The notes: generated by a model not told the origin, from the sequence alone. A stretch of DNA of 32,800 nt from CAYRKQ01 sp964621845 (GCA_964621845.1 CAZUOL010000020.1:1-32800), one strand, 5' to 3'; counted from the stretch's first letter, positions 21,313-30,347 are shown. Made by a program: numbers and translations.

Positions 21313-21636
21313 GTGGAGCACACAGAGCAACAGGGTATCTCAGAAAAAAAGAAGATACGACATGGTACGCCGAACAGTTTAGATACGCGGGCTGCGGTAG
21401 AGGCGCTTGAGTATTTGCTTGCAGCTGGCTATGTAAGCAAAAAGCGCCTGTATTTTGCCAACTTTATGCGTGGCATCTTCTTTAGCCTCGGTACCATCGT
21501 TGGGATAGCGCTTGTTGCAACGGTTGTTATTGGAGTACTCGATCAGTTTGATGTAAAGCCGGTAAACAATTTAAAGATAAACATTCAGAAGGCGCTAGAA
21601 GTAAAGGGCAACACCACTCAGGCGACGCCGGAGTAA
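21313..21636 (+). CDS. small membrane protein (DUF5665-like)
   Basis: About 107 residues if the start is GTG 21313; TTG 21271 is also in frame and would overlap the previous gene by 32 nt. A polar N-terminus leads to AVEALEYLLAAGYVSKKRLYFANFMRGIFFSLG, then one transmembrane helix (TIVGIALVATVVIGVLDQF) and a short polar tail. The pattern of a conserved RLYFANF-RGIFF box before a Gly-rich helix resembles DUF5665 proteins as I remember them. It probably completes the envelope operon. Start assignment is weak because no SD is visible. Confidence 0.65.
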   Translation: MEHTEQQGISEKKKIRHGTPNSLDTRAAVEALEYLLAAGYVSKKRLYFANFMRGIFFSLGTIVGIALVATVVIGVLDQFDVKPVNNLKINIQKALEVKGNTTQATPE

Positions 21637-21662
21637 GGAAGCACTGTCGAACGATAATGCCA

Positions 21663-22760
21663 CTAGTCAAGTGCGATGGTGTAGGTACCCGGAGTGAGTG
21701 TATGTGCATCAGTGGTGGTCAAAAAAACTTGATAGTTTTTAAAACCAGCTAAAATCTGCTCTTGGTGATGGAGATCAAGCTCACTTAAAACATCATCAAA
21801 AAGCAGTATTGGCTTTATGTTGTGTGGTGCATATTGGCGACTCAGCAATTCAGCGTCTAGTAATTTAAGCGCCAATACGATTGTTCGTATTTCACCACGA
21901 GAGGCACGCTCACGGGCTGGTTGGTCACTCAGGCGTATTTCAAAGTCATCACGATGAGGTCCAAAGCCGGTGTGGCCAAGTACTATATCTCGCATAAGTG
22001 AGGTTTCAAGGAAATGCAGTAACTTGTTGGCATATGTTTTCGGGTCAGTGCTGACTCTGCTCTCGTAAGTGAGCAAAATGTTATCAGTACCTCCGAGCTT
22101 ATTGTATTCCTTGGTAATGCCCCGTTGCAGCTCTTTTAGCAAGGCAATCCGCGACGCGACAATTATCTCACTTAAGGCCGAAAGCTGTGTATTCCAAATA
22201 AAAAGCTGATCGATTTCTGTTTTTGATTGTGCATGCGGAGACATTGTTTTCAGAAGACTGTTACGCTGTTTCAGGATACGTTCAAATCGATGCAAGCTCT
22301 CTGCTACCGTGATATCAAGCTGCGAAGTCAGGCTATCGAGATAGGTTCGCCGTTTTTCCGGTGATCCAGTTATCATGCGGCCAATGTCAGGCTCAAACAA
22401 CACAACAGGTAAGCGCTTGGCGAGCGGCATTCGTGCATTCTTTTGTTCGCCGATGTTCCATCGTTTTTGGTATACCCCTTTTGATGCCTGTTCGACAAGT
22501 AGCCTGCGTACGCCGTGTGTCTCCCCAGTGCTCAGTGTTACTTCAAGTACCGCCTGTTTGCGGCCCCAGCGTAGCATTTCTGGTAGACCGCCGCGGAAGC
22601 TTTTGCCGCATAACAGTACATACAACGCCTCTATAAGTGTTGTTTTACCACTACCGTTGGGACCAACAATAGCATTGATGTTTTTATGAAACTGAAAAAA
22701 GGATTGCCTGTGAGAGCGGACGTCTTGAAGTTTTATACTATCAATTATTTGTGCGGCCAT
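21663..22760 (-). CDS. recF: DNA replication and repair protein RecF
   Basis: A 365-residue SMC-like ATPase that binds single-strand/double-strand junctions and helps load RecA at gaps. Walker A GPNGSGKT is at residues 33-40 within a typical N-terminus (IKLQDVRSHRQSFFQF). The family box FEPDIGRMITGSPEKRRTYLD follows, then the signature ASRGEIRTIVLALKLLDA and Walker B ILLFDDVLSELD. The length is standard. It is divergent from the next gene and has a leaderless-type promoter; dnaE lies about 400 nt away on the other strand. Confidence 0.95.
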   Translation of the reverse strand: MAAQIIDSIKLQDVRSHRQSFFQFHKNINAIVGPNGSGKTTLIEALYVLLCGKSFRGGLPEMLRWGRKQAVLEVTLSTGETHGVRRLLVEQASKGVYQKRWNIGEQKNARMPLAKRLPVVLFEPDIGRMITGSPEKRRTYLDSLTSQLDITVAESLHRFERILKQRNSLLKTMSPHAQSKTEIDQLFIWNTQLSALSEIIVASRIALLKELQRGITKEYNKLGGTDNILLTYESRVSTDPKTYANKLLHFLETSLMRDIVLGHTGFGPHRDDFEIRLSDQPARERASRGEIRTIVLALKLLDAELLSRQYAPHNIKPILLFDDVLSELDLHHQEQILAGFKNYQVFLTTTDAHTLTPGTYTIALD

Positions 22761-22768
22761 ATCTATAC

Positions 22769-22774
22769 AGTATA
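22769..22774 (-). promoter_or_regulatory. -10 box TATACT of recF (leaderless)
   Basis: On the minus strand TATACT ends 8 nt before the recF ATG at 22760. Confidence 0.5.
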
Positions 22775-22783
22775 CGCTATCTG

Positions 22784-22812
22784 TTGACAGTGCTTCTTGA
22801 GGTGTTCATAAT
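22784..22812 (+). promoter_or_regulatory. canonical promoter of the 97-residue gene
   Basis: TTGACA (22784-22789), 17-nt spacer, CATAAT (22807-22812): the closest match to a housekeeping sigma consensus in the window. It gives a short leader with AGGAG (22820-22824) 6 nt before the ATG. Confidence 0.65.
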
Positions 22813-22830
22813 GCCCAAAAGGAGTGAGGT

Positions 22831-23124
22831 ATGTTGTATAAATCAGCTGAATATTTAGCTACTGTGAGGAGAGGTATTCGTAACATGGGTTCACGCATCA
22901 TTGATTGGGCCGTAAGCGGACCTGAACTAGAGCAAATCGTGGAAGCTGATAAGCCAGGTGTGCAGTGTGTAGAATGGAACCCGGGAATCAAAGACGCAGT
23001 TATCTTATGTGCGATTGGCATTGAATACGCTGGCGTAGGGATCGAGGCGGCTAAAATACTCGGGAGATGTATGCTTGATGAAGCAGTTGAGAGAATGTGC
23101 GACCGCGTACGGTTCCTAAGCTAG
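22831..23124 (+). CDS. small protein of unknown function
   Basis: A 97-residue protein I do not recognise. It has a basic N-terminal helix (KSAEYLATVRRGIRNMG), a middle with VQCVEWNPGIKD and a hydrophobic helix (AVILCAIGIEYAGVGIEAA). The hydrophobic part may be buried or lie weakly in the membrane. Three Cys are present. Unlike most neighbours it has both a consensus promoter and a well-spaced SD, implying strong, conventional expression. It sits alone between recF and dnaE. Confidence 0.65.
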   Translation: MLYKSAEYLATVRRGIRNMGSRIIDWAVSGPELEQIVEADKPGVQCVEWNPGIKDAVILCAIGIEYAGVGIEAAKILGRCMLDEAVERMCDRVRFLS

Positions 23125-23128
23125 ATGA

Positions 23129-23134
23129 TATAAT
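23129..23134 (+). promoter_or_regulatory. -10 box TATAAT of dnaE (leaderless)
   Basis: TATAAT ends 9 nt before ATG 23144; no SD. Confidence 0.5.
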
Positions 23135-23143
23135 GAACGTACT

Positions 23144-26100
23144 ATGGGAGTAAAACAAACACTGAAAGCCAGTGATTATGTGCATCTGCACAATCATACG
23201 CAGTACAGCTTGCTTGATGGCCTCACAAAGATCCCAAAGCTCATAGATTTTGTGAAAATAGACGGTATGGAGGCGGTTGCCATGACAGATCATGGGACTC
23301 TTTCTGGAGCAATTGATTTTTACAAAACGGCAAACGCTCAGGGTATAAAGCCACTCATTGGCATTGAAACCTACGTAGCGGCGCGCAACCATACTGATAA
23401 AGACCCTCAAAAAGATAAGGCGCGTTTTCATCTTATTCTGATTGCGATGAACAACAAGGGATACGAAAACTTGATGCGGCTTTCTACTATCGCGAATCTT
23501 GAGGGGTATTACTATTATCCGCGCATTGATCACGAACTGCTCGAAAAATATAACGAAGGACTTCTTGTGACCAGTGCATGTATGGGTGGCGAGGTTGGCC
23601 AAGCACTTAAAGAGGGCGACGTTAGGAAAGCTGAAAAAATAGCTGCGTGGTATAAATCAGTGTTTGGCGATAGGTACTACCTGGAGATTCAAGATCACGG
23701 TCACCCGAAAAATTCGCTCTATAACAAAGAGCAGGGGGACATAAACAAGGCGGTACTTGCACTTGGTAAAAAGCTTGATATTCAGGTGGTGCTTACGTGT
23801 GACGCACACTACCTGCAACACGAAGATCAAGAGGCTCATGAAGCACTTCTTTGTGTTGGCACGGGAGCATACTTAAGTGACGAAGGCCGGATGAGTTTAA
23901 AAGACTTTCCTTTGCACGTAGTTTCGGCTCACGAACTGATTGATCGATGGGGTGGTGAGCATCCTGAGGTCATCTCTAACACGAAGGCCTTGGCCGATCG
24001 CTGTGAGCTCACACTTGAATTGGGAAAAATCCTCATACCAAAGTTCCCAGTTCCGAAAGGCGAAGACGAAAAGAGCTATTTGCATAAATTAGTGTATCGC
24101 GGCCTTGCCTGGCGCTACGGTGCTGTTGAAGAAGCGAGGGCTCATCGGATTACTGAAGAAGAGGCGAAGAAGACGCTCCCTCCTGAAATACTGGAACGTG
24201 CCCAGTTTGAGTTAGGCGTCATTGATAAAATGGGCTTCAACGGGTATTTTTTAATTGTTCAAGATTTTATTAACTGGGGCAAAAACCAGGGCATTGTTTT
24301 TGGACCTGGTCGCGGGTCTGCAGCAGGGTCAATTGTTGCCTTTGCGCTCAGAATCACGGAGCTTGACCCGATCAAATACGATCTACTATTCGAGCGCTTT
24401 CTAAACCCTGATCGTATCAGTATGCCAGATATTGATATTGATATTCAGGATACGCGAAGAAATGAGGTCATAGAATATTGTGCCAATAAATACGGGCACG
24501 ATCACGTGGCAAACATTGTTACGTTTGGCACGATGGCTGCGCGGGCCGCCATCCGCGACGTTGCACGAGTTATGCAAGTGCCTTACGCCGAAGCGGATCG
24601 TCTCTCTAAGCTGGTACCACCACCTGTTCAGGGTCGACATATTCCACTGGCGACCAGTATAAAAGAAGACCCTGATTTAAAGCGAGAATACGAAGAGAAC
24701 TCAACCTCTAAAGAAGTGATCGATTTAGCTATACGGCTAGAAGGCACCATTCGATCACATGGTGTGCACGCGGCAGGTGTGGTGATTGCACCAGATGACA
24801 TTGTTAAGTTTGTGCCACTCGAAATGGCCCAAAAGGGGGTTGTTTCAACCCAATATGCCATGGGGCCAGTTGAAGAGCTCGGGCTGCTAAAGATGGACTT
24901 CTTAGGGCTATCTAACCTTACGATCATTCGCAACGCCCTGAGGATTATCAAAAGGGTATATGGTCGGGCGATTGAATTTGATGAAATTCCGCTTGATGAT
25001 ATGAAAACTTTTGAACTATTTCAACGCGGCGATACTACCGGTGTTTTTCAGCTTGAATCAGCAGGCATGAAGCGCTATTTAAAAGAGCTCAAGCCGACCG
25101 CTTTTGATGACATTATCGCAATGGTGGCGTTATACCGCCCTGGACCGATGCAATTTATTGGCGATTTTATAGCTCGTAAGCATGGCGAAAAAGAAATAAC
25201 GTATTTACACCCTGGTTTAGAAAATTCGCTGAAAAGCACCTACGGCATCCTAGTTTATCAAGAGCAGTTCATGCAAATCTCAAAAGAATGGTGTGGTTTT
25301 ACGGGCGGACAGGCAGACACCCTGCGTAAAGCAGTCGGTAAAAAGAAGATAGATCTCATGCGAAAAATGAAGATCGAATTTGTAGAAGGCGCCATCAAAA
25401 ACGGAGGTGCTGACCAACTGGTGGCTGAAAAATTCTGGGATCAACTCGAAGAGTTCGCCAACTATTGTTTTAATAAGTCTCATGCCGCGTGCTACGGGCT
25501 TATTGCCTACTGGACCGCATACCTTAAAGCCCACTACCCCGACGCTTTCATGGCTGCGCTCATGACTAGTGATGCAGACGATATCGATCGCCTTGCGATA
25601 GAAATTAACGAGTGTCGCCATATGGGCATTGAAGTGCTCTCACCAGATGTCAATGAGTCATTTGTTGAGTTTGGGGTGGTCAAAGGTAAAAAACAGATTC
25701 GCTTTGGGATGAGTGCCATAAAAAACGTCGGTGTTGGTGCTGTCGAGGAGATTATTCGTGTGCGTGAAGAAGGCGGACATTTTAAGCATATTCATGATTT
25801 TGTTTCCCGTGTCGACACCCGAAAAGTAAACCGCAAAGTATGGGAAAGCCTGATCAAATCAGGAGCGTTTGACTCTTTTGGCGAAACACGTGGCGATTTG
25901 CTCTTTAATTTAGATGCCCTATTGGCGCTTGGCTCAAAGATTCAAAAAGAGCGAGAAACCAACCAGGCAGATATCTTCGGTGGTTTAGACGATGCCTCAC
26001 CTAGTATCACGCCGCAGTTTGTATTCGAGAAGGCACCGGAACAAATGGCGGAGCGTGATGCATTGCTGTTCGAGCGTGAGCTACTTGGTTTGTATTTGAG

Positions 26101-26797
26101 TAAGCATCCACTTGATGGCTATGATGTCTTCTTGGCTGAAAATACGTTGCCACTTGCCAGTATAAACAATTCTATGGAGGGTAAGACGGTCACTGTTGGT
26201 GGGGTGGTGTCGACAGTTCGCGCTATCACGACGAAAAATGGCGCCAAAATGGCATTTGTAAAGATAGAAGATAAAAGTGCAGAATGTGAACTTGTTGTTT
26301 TCCCAGGGGTGTACGAGAAGCTCAATGCGTCGTGGCAGCAAGACCACGTAGTAATGGTAAAAGGTAAGGTGAATTATAAAGATCGCGATGGTAATATGGG
26401 CCAAGAGCTGAAAATATTAGCAGACCAGGCTAACTTAGTAACCGAAGAAGACGCCAAAGCCTATCAGGCGAAAGGGAGGATACCAAAGCCGCCCAAAGGG
26501 AGTAAGCCGACTGTGGTTGCTAAGCCGGCGAAACAGCCATCGCCGCGACCGGTTGAAAATGAATATCAAACGGCTGAACGCCTGTACGTTCACCTAAAAG
26601 ATCCAAATGACAACGAAAAGCTGCTTGCGCTGAAGCAGATTGCCAGCGAGTTCCCGGGCGATGCCGATCTTGTATTGGTGCTTGGGGAAGATGCGCAAAA
26701 GACGGCACTGAAAATGCCGTTTAAAATAAATCGTAATGACGCACTTCGTGAAAAACTTTCTGGAGTCTTTACGCCTGATTGCATCGTATTTAAATAG
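23144..26797 (+). CDS. dnaE: DNA polymerase III subunit alpha
   Basis: A 1217-residue replicative polymerase of the DnaE class. It starts with a PHP domain whose metal ligands look intact (HLHNHTQYS, MTDHGTLSG, GIETYV, DAHYL), so proofreading by PHP is possible. The palm contains GPGRGSAAGS, PDIDID (residues 428-433, catalytic D429 and D431) and the third Asp in LLKMDFLGL (D585). The fingers and tandem helix-hairpin-helix region follow, then an OB fold (about 1013-1090). A Pro/Lys-rich linker and a short C-terminal domain end the chain. Its last 8 nt overlap the convergent methyltransferase gene. Confidence 0.97.
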   Translation: MGVKQTLKASDYVHLHNHTQYSLLDGLTKIPKLIDFVKIDGMEAVAMTDHGTLSGAIDFYKTANAQGIKPLIGIETYVAARNHTDKDPQKDKARFHLILIAMNNKGYENLMRLSTIANLEGYYYYPRIDHELLEKYNEGLLVTSACMGGEVGQALKEGDVRKAEKIAAWYKSVFGDRYYLEIQDHGHPKNSLYNKEQGDINKAVLALGKKLDIQVVLTCDAHYLQHEDQEAHEALLCVGTGAYLSDEGRMSLKDFPLHVVSAHELIDRWGGEHPEVISNTKALADRCELTLELGKILIPKFPVPKGEDEKSYLHKLVYRGLAWRYGAVEEARAHRITEEEAKKTLPPEILERAQFELGVIDKMGFNGYFLIVQDFINWGKNQGIVFGPGRGSAAGSIVAFALRITELDPIKYDLLFERFLNPDRISMPDIDIDIQDTRRNEVIEYCANKYGHDHVANIVTFGTMAARAAIRDVARVMQVPYAEADRLSKLVPPPVQGRHIPLATSIKEDPDLKREYEENSTSKEVIDLAIRLEGTIRSHGVHAAGVVIAPDDIVKFVPLEMAQKGVVSTQYAMGPVEELGLLKMDFLGLSNLTIIRNALRIIKRVYGRAIEFDEIPLDDMKTFELFQRGDTTGVFQLESAGMKRYLKELKPTAFDDIIAMVALYRPGPMQFIGDFIARKHGEKEITYLHPGLENSLKSTYGILVYQEQFMQISKEWCGFTGGQADTLRKAVGKKKIDLMRKMKIEFVEGAIKNGGADQLVAEKFWDQLEEFANYCFNKSHAACYGLIAYWTAYLKAHYPDAFMAALMTSDADDIDRLAIEINECRHMGIEVLSPDVNESFVEFGVVKGKKQIRFGMSAIKNVGVGAVEEIIRVREEGGHFKHIHDFVSRVDTRKVNRKVWESLIKSGAFDSFGETRGDLLFNLDALLALGSKIQKERETNQADIFGGLDDASPSITPQFVFEKAPEQMAERDALLFERELLGLYLSKHPLDGYDVFLAENTLPLASINNSMEGKTVTVGGVVSTVRAITTKNGAKMAFVKIEDKSAECELVVFPGVYEKLNASWQQDHVVMVKGKVNYKDRDGNMGQELKILADQANLVTEEDAKAYQAKGRIPKPPKGSKPTVVAKPAKQPSPRPVENEYQTAERLYVHLKDPNDNEKLLALKQIASEFPGDADLVLVLGEDAQKTALKMPFKINRNDALREKLSGVFTPDCIVFK

Positions 26798-27302
26798 CCC
26801 TAGTGAGCTCATAAAGCGCTATCGCAGTTGCAACAGAAACATTAAGCGATTCTTTTTTGCCTTGCATGGGGATTTCCATAATATAATCCATTTGTACCAA
26901 TATGCTCGGTGAAACGCCATGCACTTCATTGCCAACGATAAGTGCAATCGACTCAGTATCTGATGCTTTGAGTCGCTTGCTGATATCTTTTGGGTTGTTG
27001 CTCGCTTCGTGCTGTTCGAGGGCGATTAGTGTCGCATGATCATTATGGAGAGTGGCAAGAACCTCTTCGATTGTGTGATAATGTTTAAAATTGACGGTGC
27101 TTTCTGCACCGAGGGCAGTTTTATGGATTTGGCGCGTTATCTTATCGGCAAAATGCGGTATGCGTGAATCACCTTCGAAGGTAGGATACGGCGTGTACCC
27201 ACTAAAGAGTATTTCTTGAATACCGAGCCCATCACACGTTCGAAAAAATGCTCCTACGTTGTGGGTGCTGCGAATATCGTGGGCCACTAAAGTTATTTTC
27301 AT
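26790..27302 (-). CDS. TrmH/SpoU-family RNA 2'-O-methyltransferase
   Basis: A 170-residue SPOUT-fold enzyme that would methylate ribose in tRNA or rRNA. All three SpoU motifs are present: motif 1 around STHNVGAFFRTCDGLG (Asn and Arg), motif 2 LIVGNEVHGVS and motif 3 IPMQGKKESLNVSVATAIALYE, which form the trefoil-knot SAM site. No extra RNA-binding domain is present. Target position unknown. It has a divergent, leaderless-type promoter 56 nt from the gspE-like gene. Confidence 0.9.
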   Translation of the reverse strand: MKITLVAHDIRSTHNVGAFFRTCDGLGIQEILFSGYTPYPTFEGDSRIPHFADKITRQIHKTALGAESTVNFKHYHTIEEVLATLHNDHATLIALEQHEASNNPKDISKRLKASDTESIALIVGNEVHGVSPSILVQMDYIMEIPMQGKKESLNVSVATAIALYELTRAI

Positions 27303-27311
27303 ATCCTAACT

Positions 27312-27317
27312 AGTATA
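27312..27317 (-). promoter_or_regulatory. -10 box TATACT of TrmH-family gene (leaderless)
   Basis: On the minus strand TATACT ends 9 nt before the ATG at 27302. It lies within a 56-nt divergent intergenic region. Confidence 0.5.
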
Positions 27318-27344
27318 ACAGTGTAAACCTCTTATGTTTTGGGG

Positions 27345-27350
27345 TACAAT
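27345..27350 (+). promoter_or_regulatory. -10 box TACAAT of gspE/pilB-like gene (leaderless)
   Basis: TACAAT, preceded by GGGG, ends 8 nt before ATG 27359. Confidence 0.5.
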
Positions 27351-27358
27351 AATGGTAT

Positions 27359-28975
27359 ATGTCTTTCGGTGATGCAGCAGATCAAGAGAAGTTCCGCGAA
27401 AGCGAGGAGCAGGCTACCCAAAAGCGGGCTGATTTATTAAAGCTCGAATACGTTGATAGTCGTGGCTTAACAGATATAGCCCTGGCTCGTAACGTACTGA
27501 CGAATCAAGAAATGTACGAGAAAAAGCTCGTGCCGCTTTATGATACTGGGTCTGGGTATACGTTTGGCATTACGATTGGTACTCCACAACAGACACTCCG
27601 TGAGTTACGTGATCGATATGAAGATAAAAATGTGAATTTTGTCATGATAAGCAACGCTGGCTTTAAGGAGTTCATGCTCCGTTTTGATCCGCCAAAAGAG
27701 GTGCACTACGAAGACATCACAGTGAAATCAGAAGGTGCAAGCGACAATATCATGCAGGTGTCGCAGACACTCGAAGGAGTAAAATCAGACGATATCCTGG
27801 AATATGTTATAAACCAAGCCGATAAGATTGGTGCTTCAGATATTCACTTTGAAACAGCACGGCGCGGCGTGCGAGTGCGGTTCCGTATCGACGGAGCCCT
27901 TCATTTAATTGCAGTAGTTTCGCACCAAAAATATCGTCAATTACAGCAATCCATAGCGGTGAAAGCGAACATTTCAACATCGGCACCAGATGCCCAAACT
28001 GGTCATTTAACACAGCAGATCGAAACAGCAGATGGCAAAGGAAAGACCCTAAATATGCGCATCGAAACCGTACCAACAATGTACGGTCAAGATGCTGTGG
28101 TACGACTATTCAATATGGATACCAGTTTGCTTAACCTTGATAACCTTGGTCTTTCTGAGCGCGAACGAGCGCCAATAGATGAGGTGATTTCACGACCACA
28201 TGGGATGGTGCTCATGGTAGGTCCAACTGGGTCGGGTAAAACAACTACCCTCTACTCAATTTTGCAAAAACTTAACACTCCTGAAAGAAAAATTGTCACT
28301 TTAGAAGATCCTGTAGAGTATGCGCTTGATGGTATGAGCCAAATCCCTGTGTATACAAGAGAGGGTGATAGTTTTGCAAATAAACTGCGTGCTGTGCTTC
28401 GTTTAGATCCAGATGTTGTCATGGTCGGCGAGATTCGGGATGTTGATACCGCTCGCACCGCCCTACAGGCTTCTATTACCGGTCACTTGGTGCTTTCTAC
28501 GTTTCATGCCGGCTCGGCGGCGGAAGCCTTTACCCGAATGATCGATATGATTGGCCAGAATCCAATACTCGTTTCTGCAATTAAACTAATCATTAGTCAG
28601 CGTCTTGTACGTCGCCTAGACGACGCTACCAAGCAGCCCTACGAACCAGATGACGCGGTGAAGCAGCACATCAAGGACGTGCTGAAAGATTTGCCAGAAC
28701 ATATCGAAAAACCAAATTTAGAAAAAATTACATTGTATAAGCCCGGGAAGTCGGCCGAAAATCCGTTTGGTTATAAAGGTCGGGTTTCTGTGCTCGAGGA
28801 GCTGAAGCTAAGCGCTGAAGTGCAGGGGCTATTGAAGAACGCGTTTCAGATGCCTACTGCGCCAGAAATAGAGGCGGCGGCCCGTAAAAACGGAATGATT
28901 ACGATGTATCAAGATGGCATATTAAAAGCCTTGCAAGGCATTACTACAATAGAAGAAGTCGCCCGCGTTATTTAA
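27359..28975 (+). CDS. GspE/PilB-type secretion or pilus-assembly ATPase
   Basis: A 538-residue cytoplasmic motor for type IV pili or type II-like secretion. An N-terminal MshEN-like domain (about 20-120) precedes the N2 domain (ASDIHFE...VRFRIDGAL). The ATPase core has Walker A GPTGSGKTT (288-296), an Asp box (TLEDPVEY), Walker B (LRLDPDVVMVGEIRD) and a His box (STFHAGSA). The tetra-Cys zinc motif common in PilB/GspE is absent from the C-terminal domain, which reads RLVRRLDDATKQPYEPDD. Other pilus genes (pilC, pilT, pilins) are not in the window. It is convergent with malic enzyme, with an 8-nt overlap. Confidence 0.93.
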   Translation: MSFGDAADQEKFRESEEQATQKRADLLKLEYVDSRGLTDIALARNVLTNQEMYEKKLVPLYDTGSGYTFGITIGTPQQTLRELRDRYEDKNVNFVMISNAGFKEFMLRFDPPKEVHYEDITVKSEGASDNIMQVSQTLEGVKSDDILEYVINQADKIGASDIHFETARRGVRVRFRIDGALHLIAVVSHQKYRQLQQSIAVKANISTSAPDAQTGHLTQQIETADGKGKTLNMRIETVPTMYGQDAVVRLFNMDTSLLNLDNLGLSERERAPIDEVISRPHGMVLMVGPTGSGKTTTLYSILQKLNTPERKIVTLEDPVEYALDGMSQIPVYTREGDSFANKLRAVLRLDPDVVMVGEIRDVDTARTALQASITGHLVLSTFHAGSAAEAFTRMIDMIGQNPILVSAIKLIISQRLVRRLDDATKQPYEPDDAVKQHIKDVLKDLPEHIEKPNLEKITLYKPGKSAENPFGYKGRVSVLEELKLSAEVQGLLKNAFQMPTAPEIEAAARKNGMITMYQDGILKALQGITTIEEVARVI

Positions 28976-30098
28976 CTACGGCTGCGATTTTTTGGGTGAG
29001 GTCTTTAACGAAGATTGACGGGATGATTTCATCTGGAGTGGGGATTTTTATGAATGCTGCAATTGTTTCGGCAGCAGCGATTTTGTGTTCATCTGTTATG
29101 GTTTTTATTCCATTGTCGAGTGCACCACGGAATATACCTGGGAAGGCCAGAGCATTATTTACCTGATTTGGAAAATCGCTTCTGCCAGTGGCAACCACTT
29201 TAGCACCCGCTTTAAGTGCGGAATCTGGCATAATTTCTGGTGTTGGGTTGGACAAGGCAAAGATCACAGGATCGTTTGCCATGGTGCTTACCATTTCGGA
29301 TGTTAACAGACCAGGTTGCGATACGCCAATAAACACGTCAGCGTCATTTACGGCATCAACCAAAGAACCGGGCTGAGTATTATCCGAAAATTTGAGCAAC
29401 AGCTGTTTCTCGTCATTCAAGTTAACCCGTGATGGTTCAATAATACCCTTACTATCAACTGCGACAATTTCAGGGTGGGCGTATTTGTAGAGTAATTTTG
29501 CTATTGCGACACCTGCTGCACCAGCGCCAACTAACACTATCTTGCAATCTGATAGGTTTTTGCCAACCACCTTCATGGCATTGATGAGACCTGCGAGCAC
29601 GACAATAGCAGTACCGTGTTGGTCATCGTGCATAATGGGGATGTTTAGCTCTTGTTTCAATCGTTCTTCTACTTCAAAGCAAATGGGCGCAGCGATGTCC
29701 TCAAGATTAATTGCACCAAAGCTTGGCGCAATTGCTTTTACGGTACTCACAATTTCATCTGCGCTATGCACGTCTAAAACAACAGGCACTGCATCTATAT
29801 TGGCGAACTGTTTGAAGAGCATGCACTTACCCTCCATAACAGGTAGCGCGCCAACTGGGCCGATGTTACCGAGACCAAGGACGGCAGAACCATCAGATAT
29901 AACAGCCACAGAATTGTTTAACCAGGTGTACTCCCGAGCCTGTTCAGGATGTTCAGCTATGTACGAGCTCACCGCACCAACTCCTGGCGTGTAATACAGC
30001 GCCAACTTATCTTTCACATCAAGCGTATCTTTTAAAGTAACCTCAATTTTGCCACGTAGTTTTTTGTGTTGCTCAAGAGCTTGATTATTCACAGTCAT
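28968..30098 (-). CDS. NAD-type malic enzyme
   Basis: A 376-residue malate dehydrogenase (decarboxylating) converting malate to pyruvate and CO2. YYTPGVG and the substrate Lys region (VMEGKCMLFKQF) are present. HDDQHGTAIV carries the metal Asp residues, and the nucleotide fold is GAGAAGVAIAKLL with an Asp at the end of beta-2 (IVAVDSKG), which favours NAD. The length is that of the short bacterial form without a phosphotransacetylase tail. A -10 box lies 6 nt before its start. Confidence 0.94.
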   Translation of the reverse strand: MTVNNQALEQHKKLRGKIEVTLKDTLDVKDKLALYYTPGVGAVSSYIAEHPEQAREYTWLNNSVAVISDGSAVLGLGNIGPVGALPVMEGKCMLFKQFANIDAVPVVLDVHSADEIVSTVKAIAPSFGAINLEDIAAPICFEVEERLKQELNIPIMHDDQHGTAIVVLAGLINAMKVVGKNLSDCKIVLVGAGAAGVAIAKLLYKYAHPEIVAVDSKGIIEPSRVNLNDEKQLLLKFSDNTQPGSLVDAVNDADVFIGVSQPGLLTSEMVSTMANDPVIFALSNPTPEIMPDSALKAGAKVVATGRSDFPNQVNNALAFPGIFRGALDNGIKTITDEHKIAAAETIAAFIKIPTPDEIIPSIFVKDLTQKIAAVVK

Positions 30099-30104
30099 TC
30101 GTTA

Positions 30105-30110
30105 ATAATA
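30105..30110 (-). promoter_or_regulatory. -10 box TATTAT of malic enzyme gene (leaderless)
   Basis: On the minus strand TATTAT ends 6 nt before ATG 30098. The palindrome GGTAATTACC (30123-30132) covers the expected -35 position and may be an operator. Confidence 0.45.
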
Positions 30111-30136
30111 CGGCATGATAAAGGTAATTACCACCA

Positions 30137-30313
30137 ATGCCAAATGAACAATTATTTCAACCACGAACCATAACTGCGCGCGCTCTGGGCGTTCAGGTGG
30201 ATCATAAAGCACCTGACATATCTGATCGCGATCAAGAAGAGTATCAGTTCCCTGATCTTGATGGCTATAAACGAGCGGCAGGGGCAGTGGTCTTGCTTGC
30301 CATAAACGAATAG
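30137..30313 (+). CDS. possible 58-residue protein in the maeB-rplS gap
   Basis: A frame of 58 codons in an otherwise empty stretch of about 325 nt. The peptide starts MPNEQLFQPRTITARALGV, continues with an acidic middle (DISDRDQEEYQFPDLDGY) and ends in a short hydrophobic helix (AAGAVVLLAINE). The composition looks protein-like, not random. It has no SD; a TAATTA lies 6 nt before the ATG inside the palindrome GGTAATTACC. Function unknown. Confidence 0.4.
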   Translation: MPNEQLFQPRTITARALGVQVDHKAPDISDRDQEEYQFPDLDGYKRAAGAVVLLAINE

Positions 30314-30347
30314 CCTTTATTGAAGCCGAGCAGTTATTAGATTAATC

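Noticed and set aside
29542..29994. 150-codon plus-strand frame
   Set aside because: It lies entirely antisense inside the malic-enzyme gene, which has all family motifs; its translation is Ser/Thr/Pro-rich shadow sequence.
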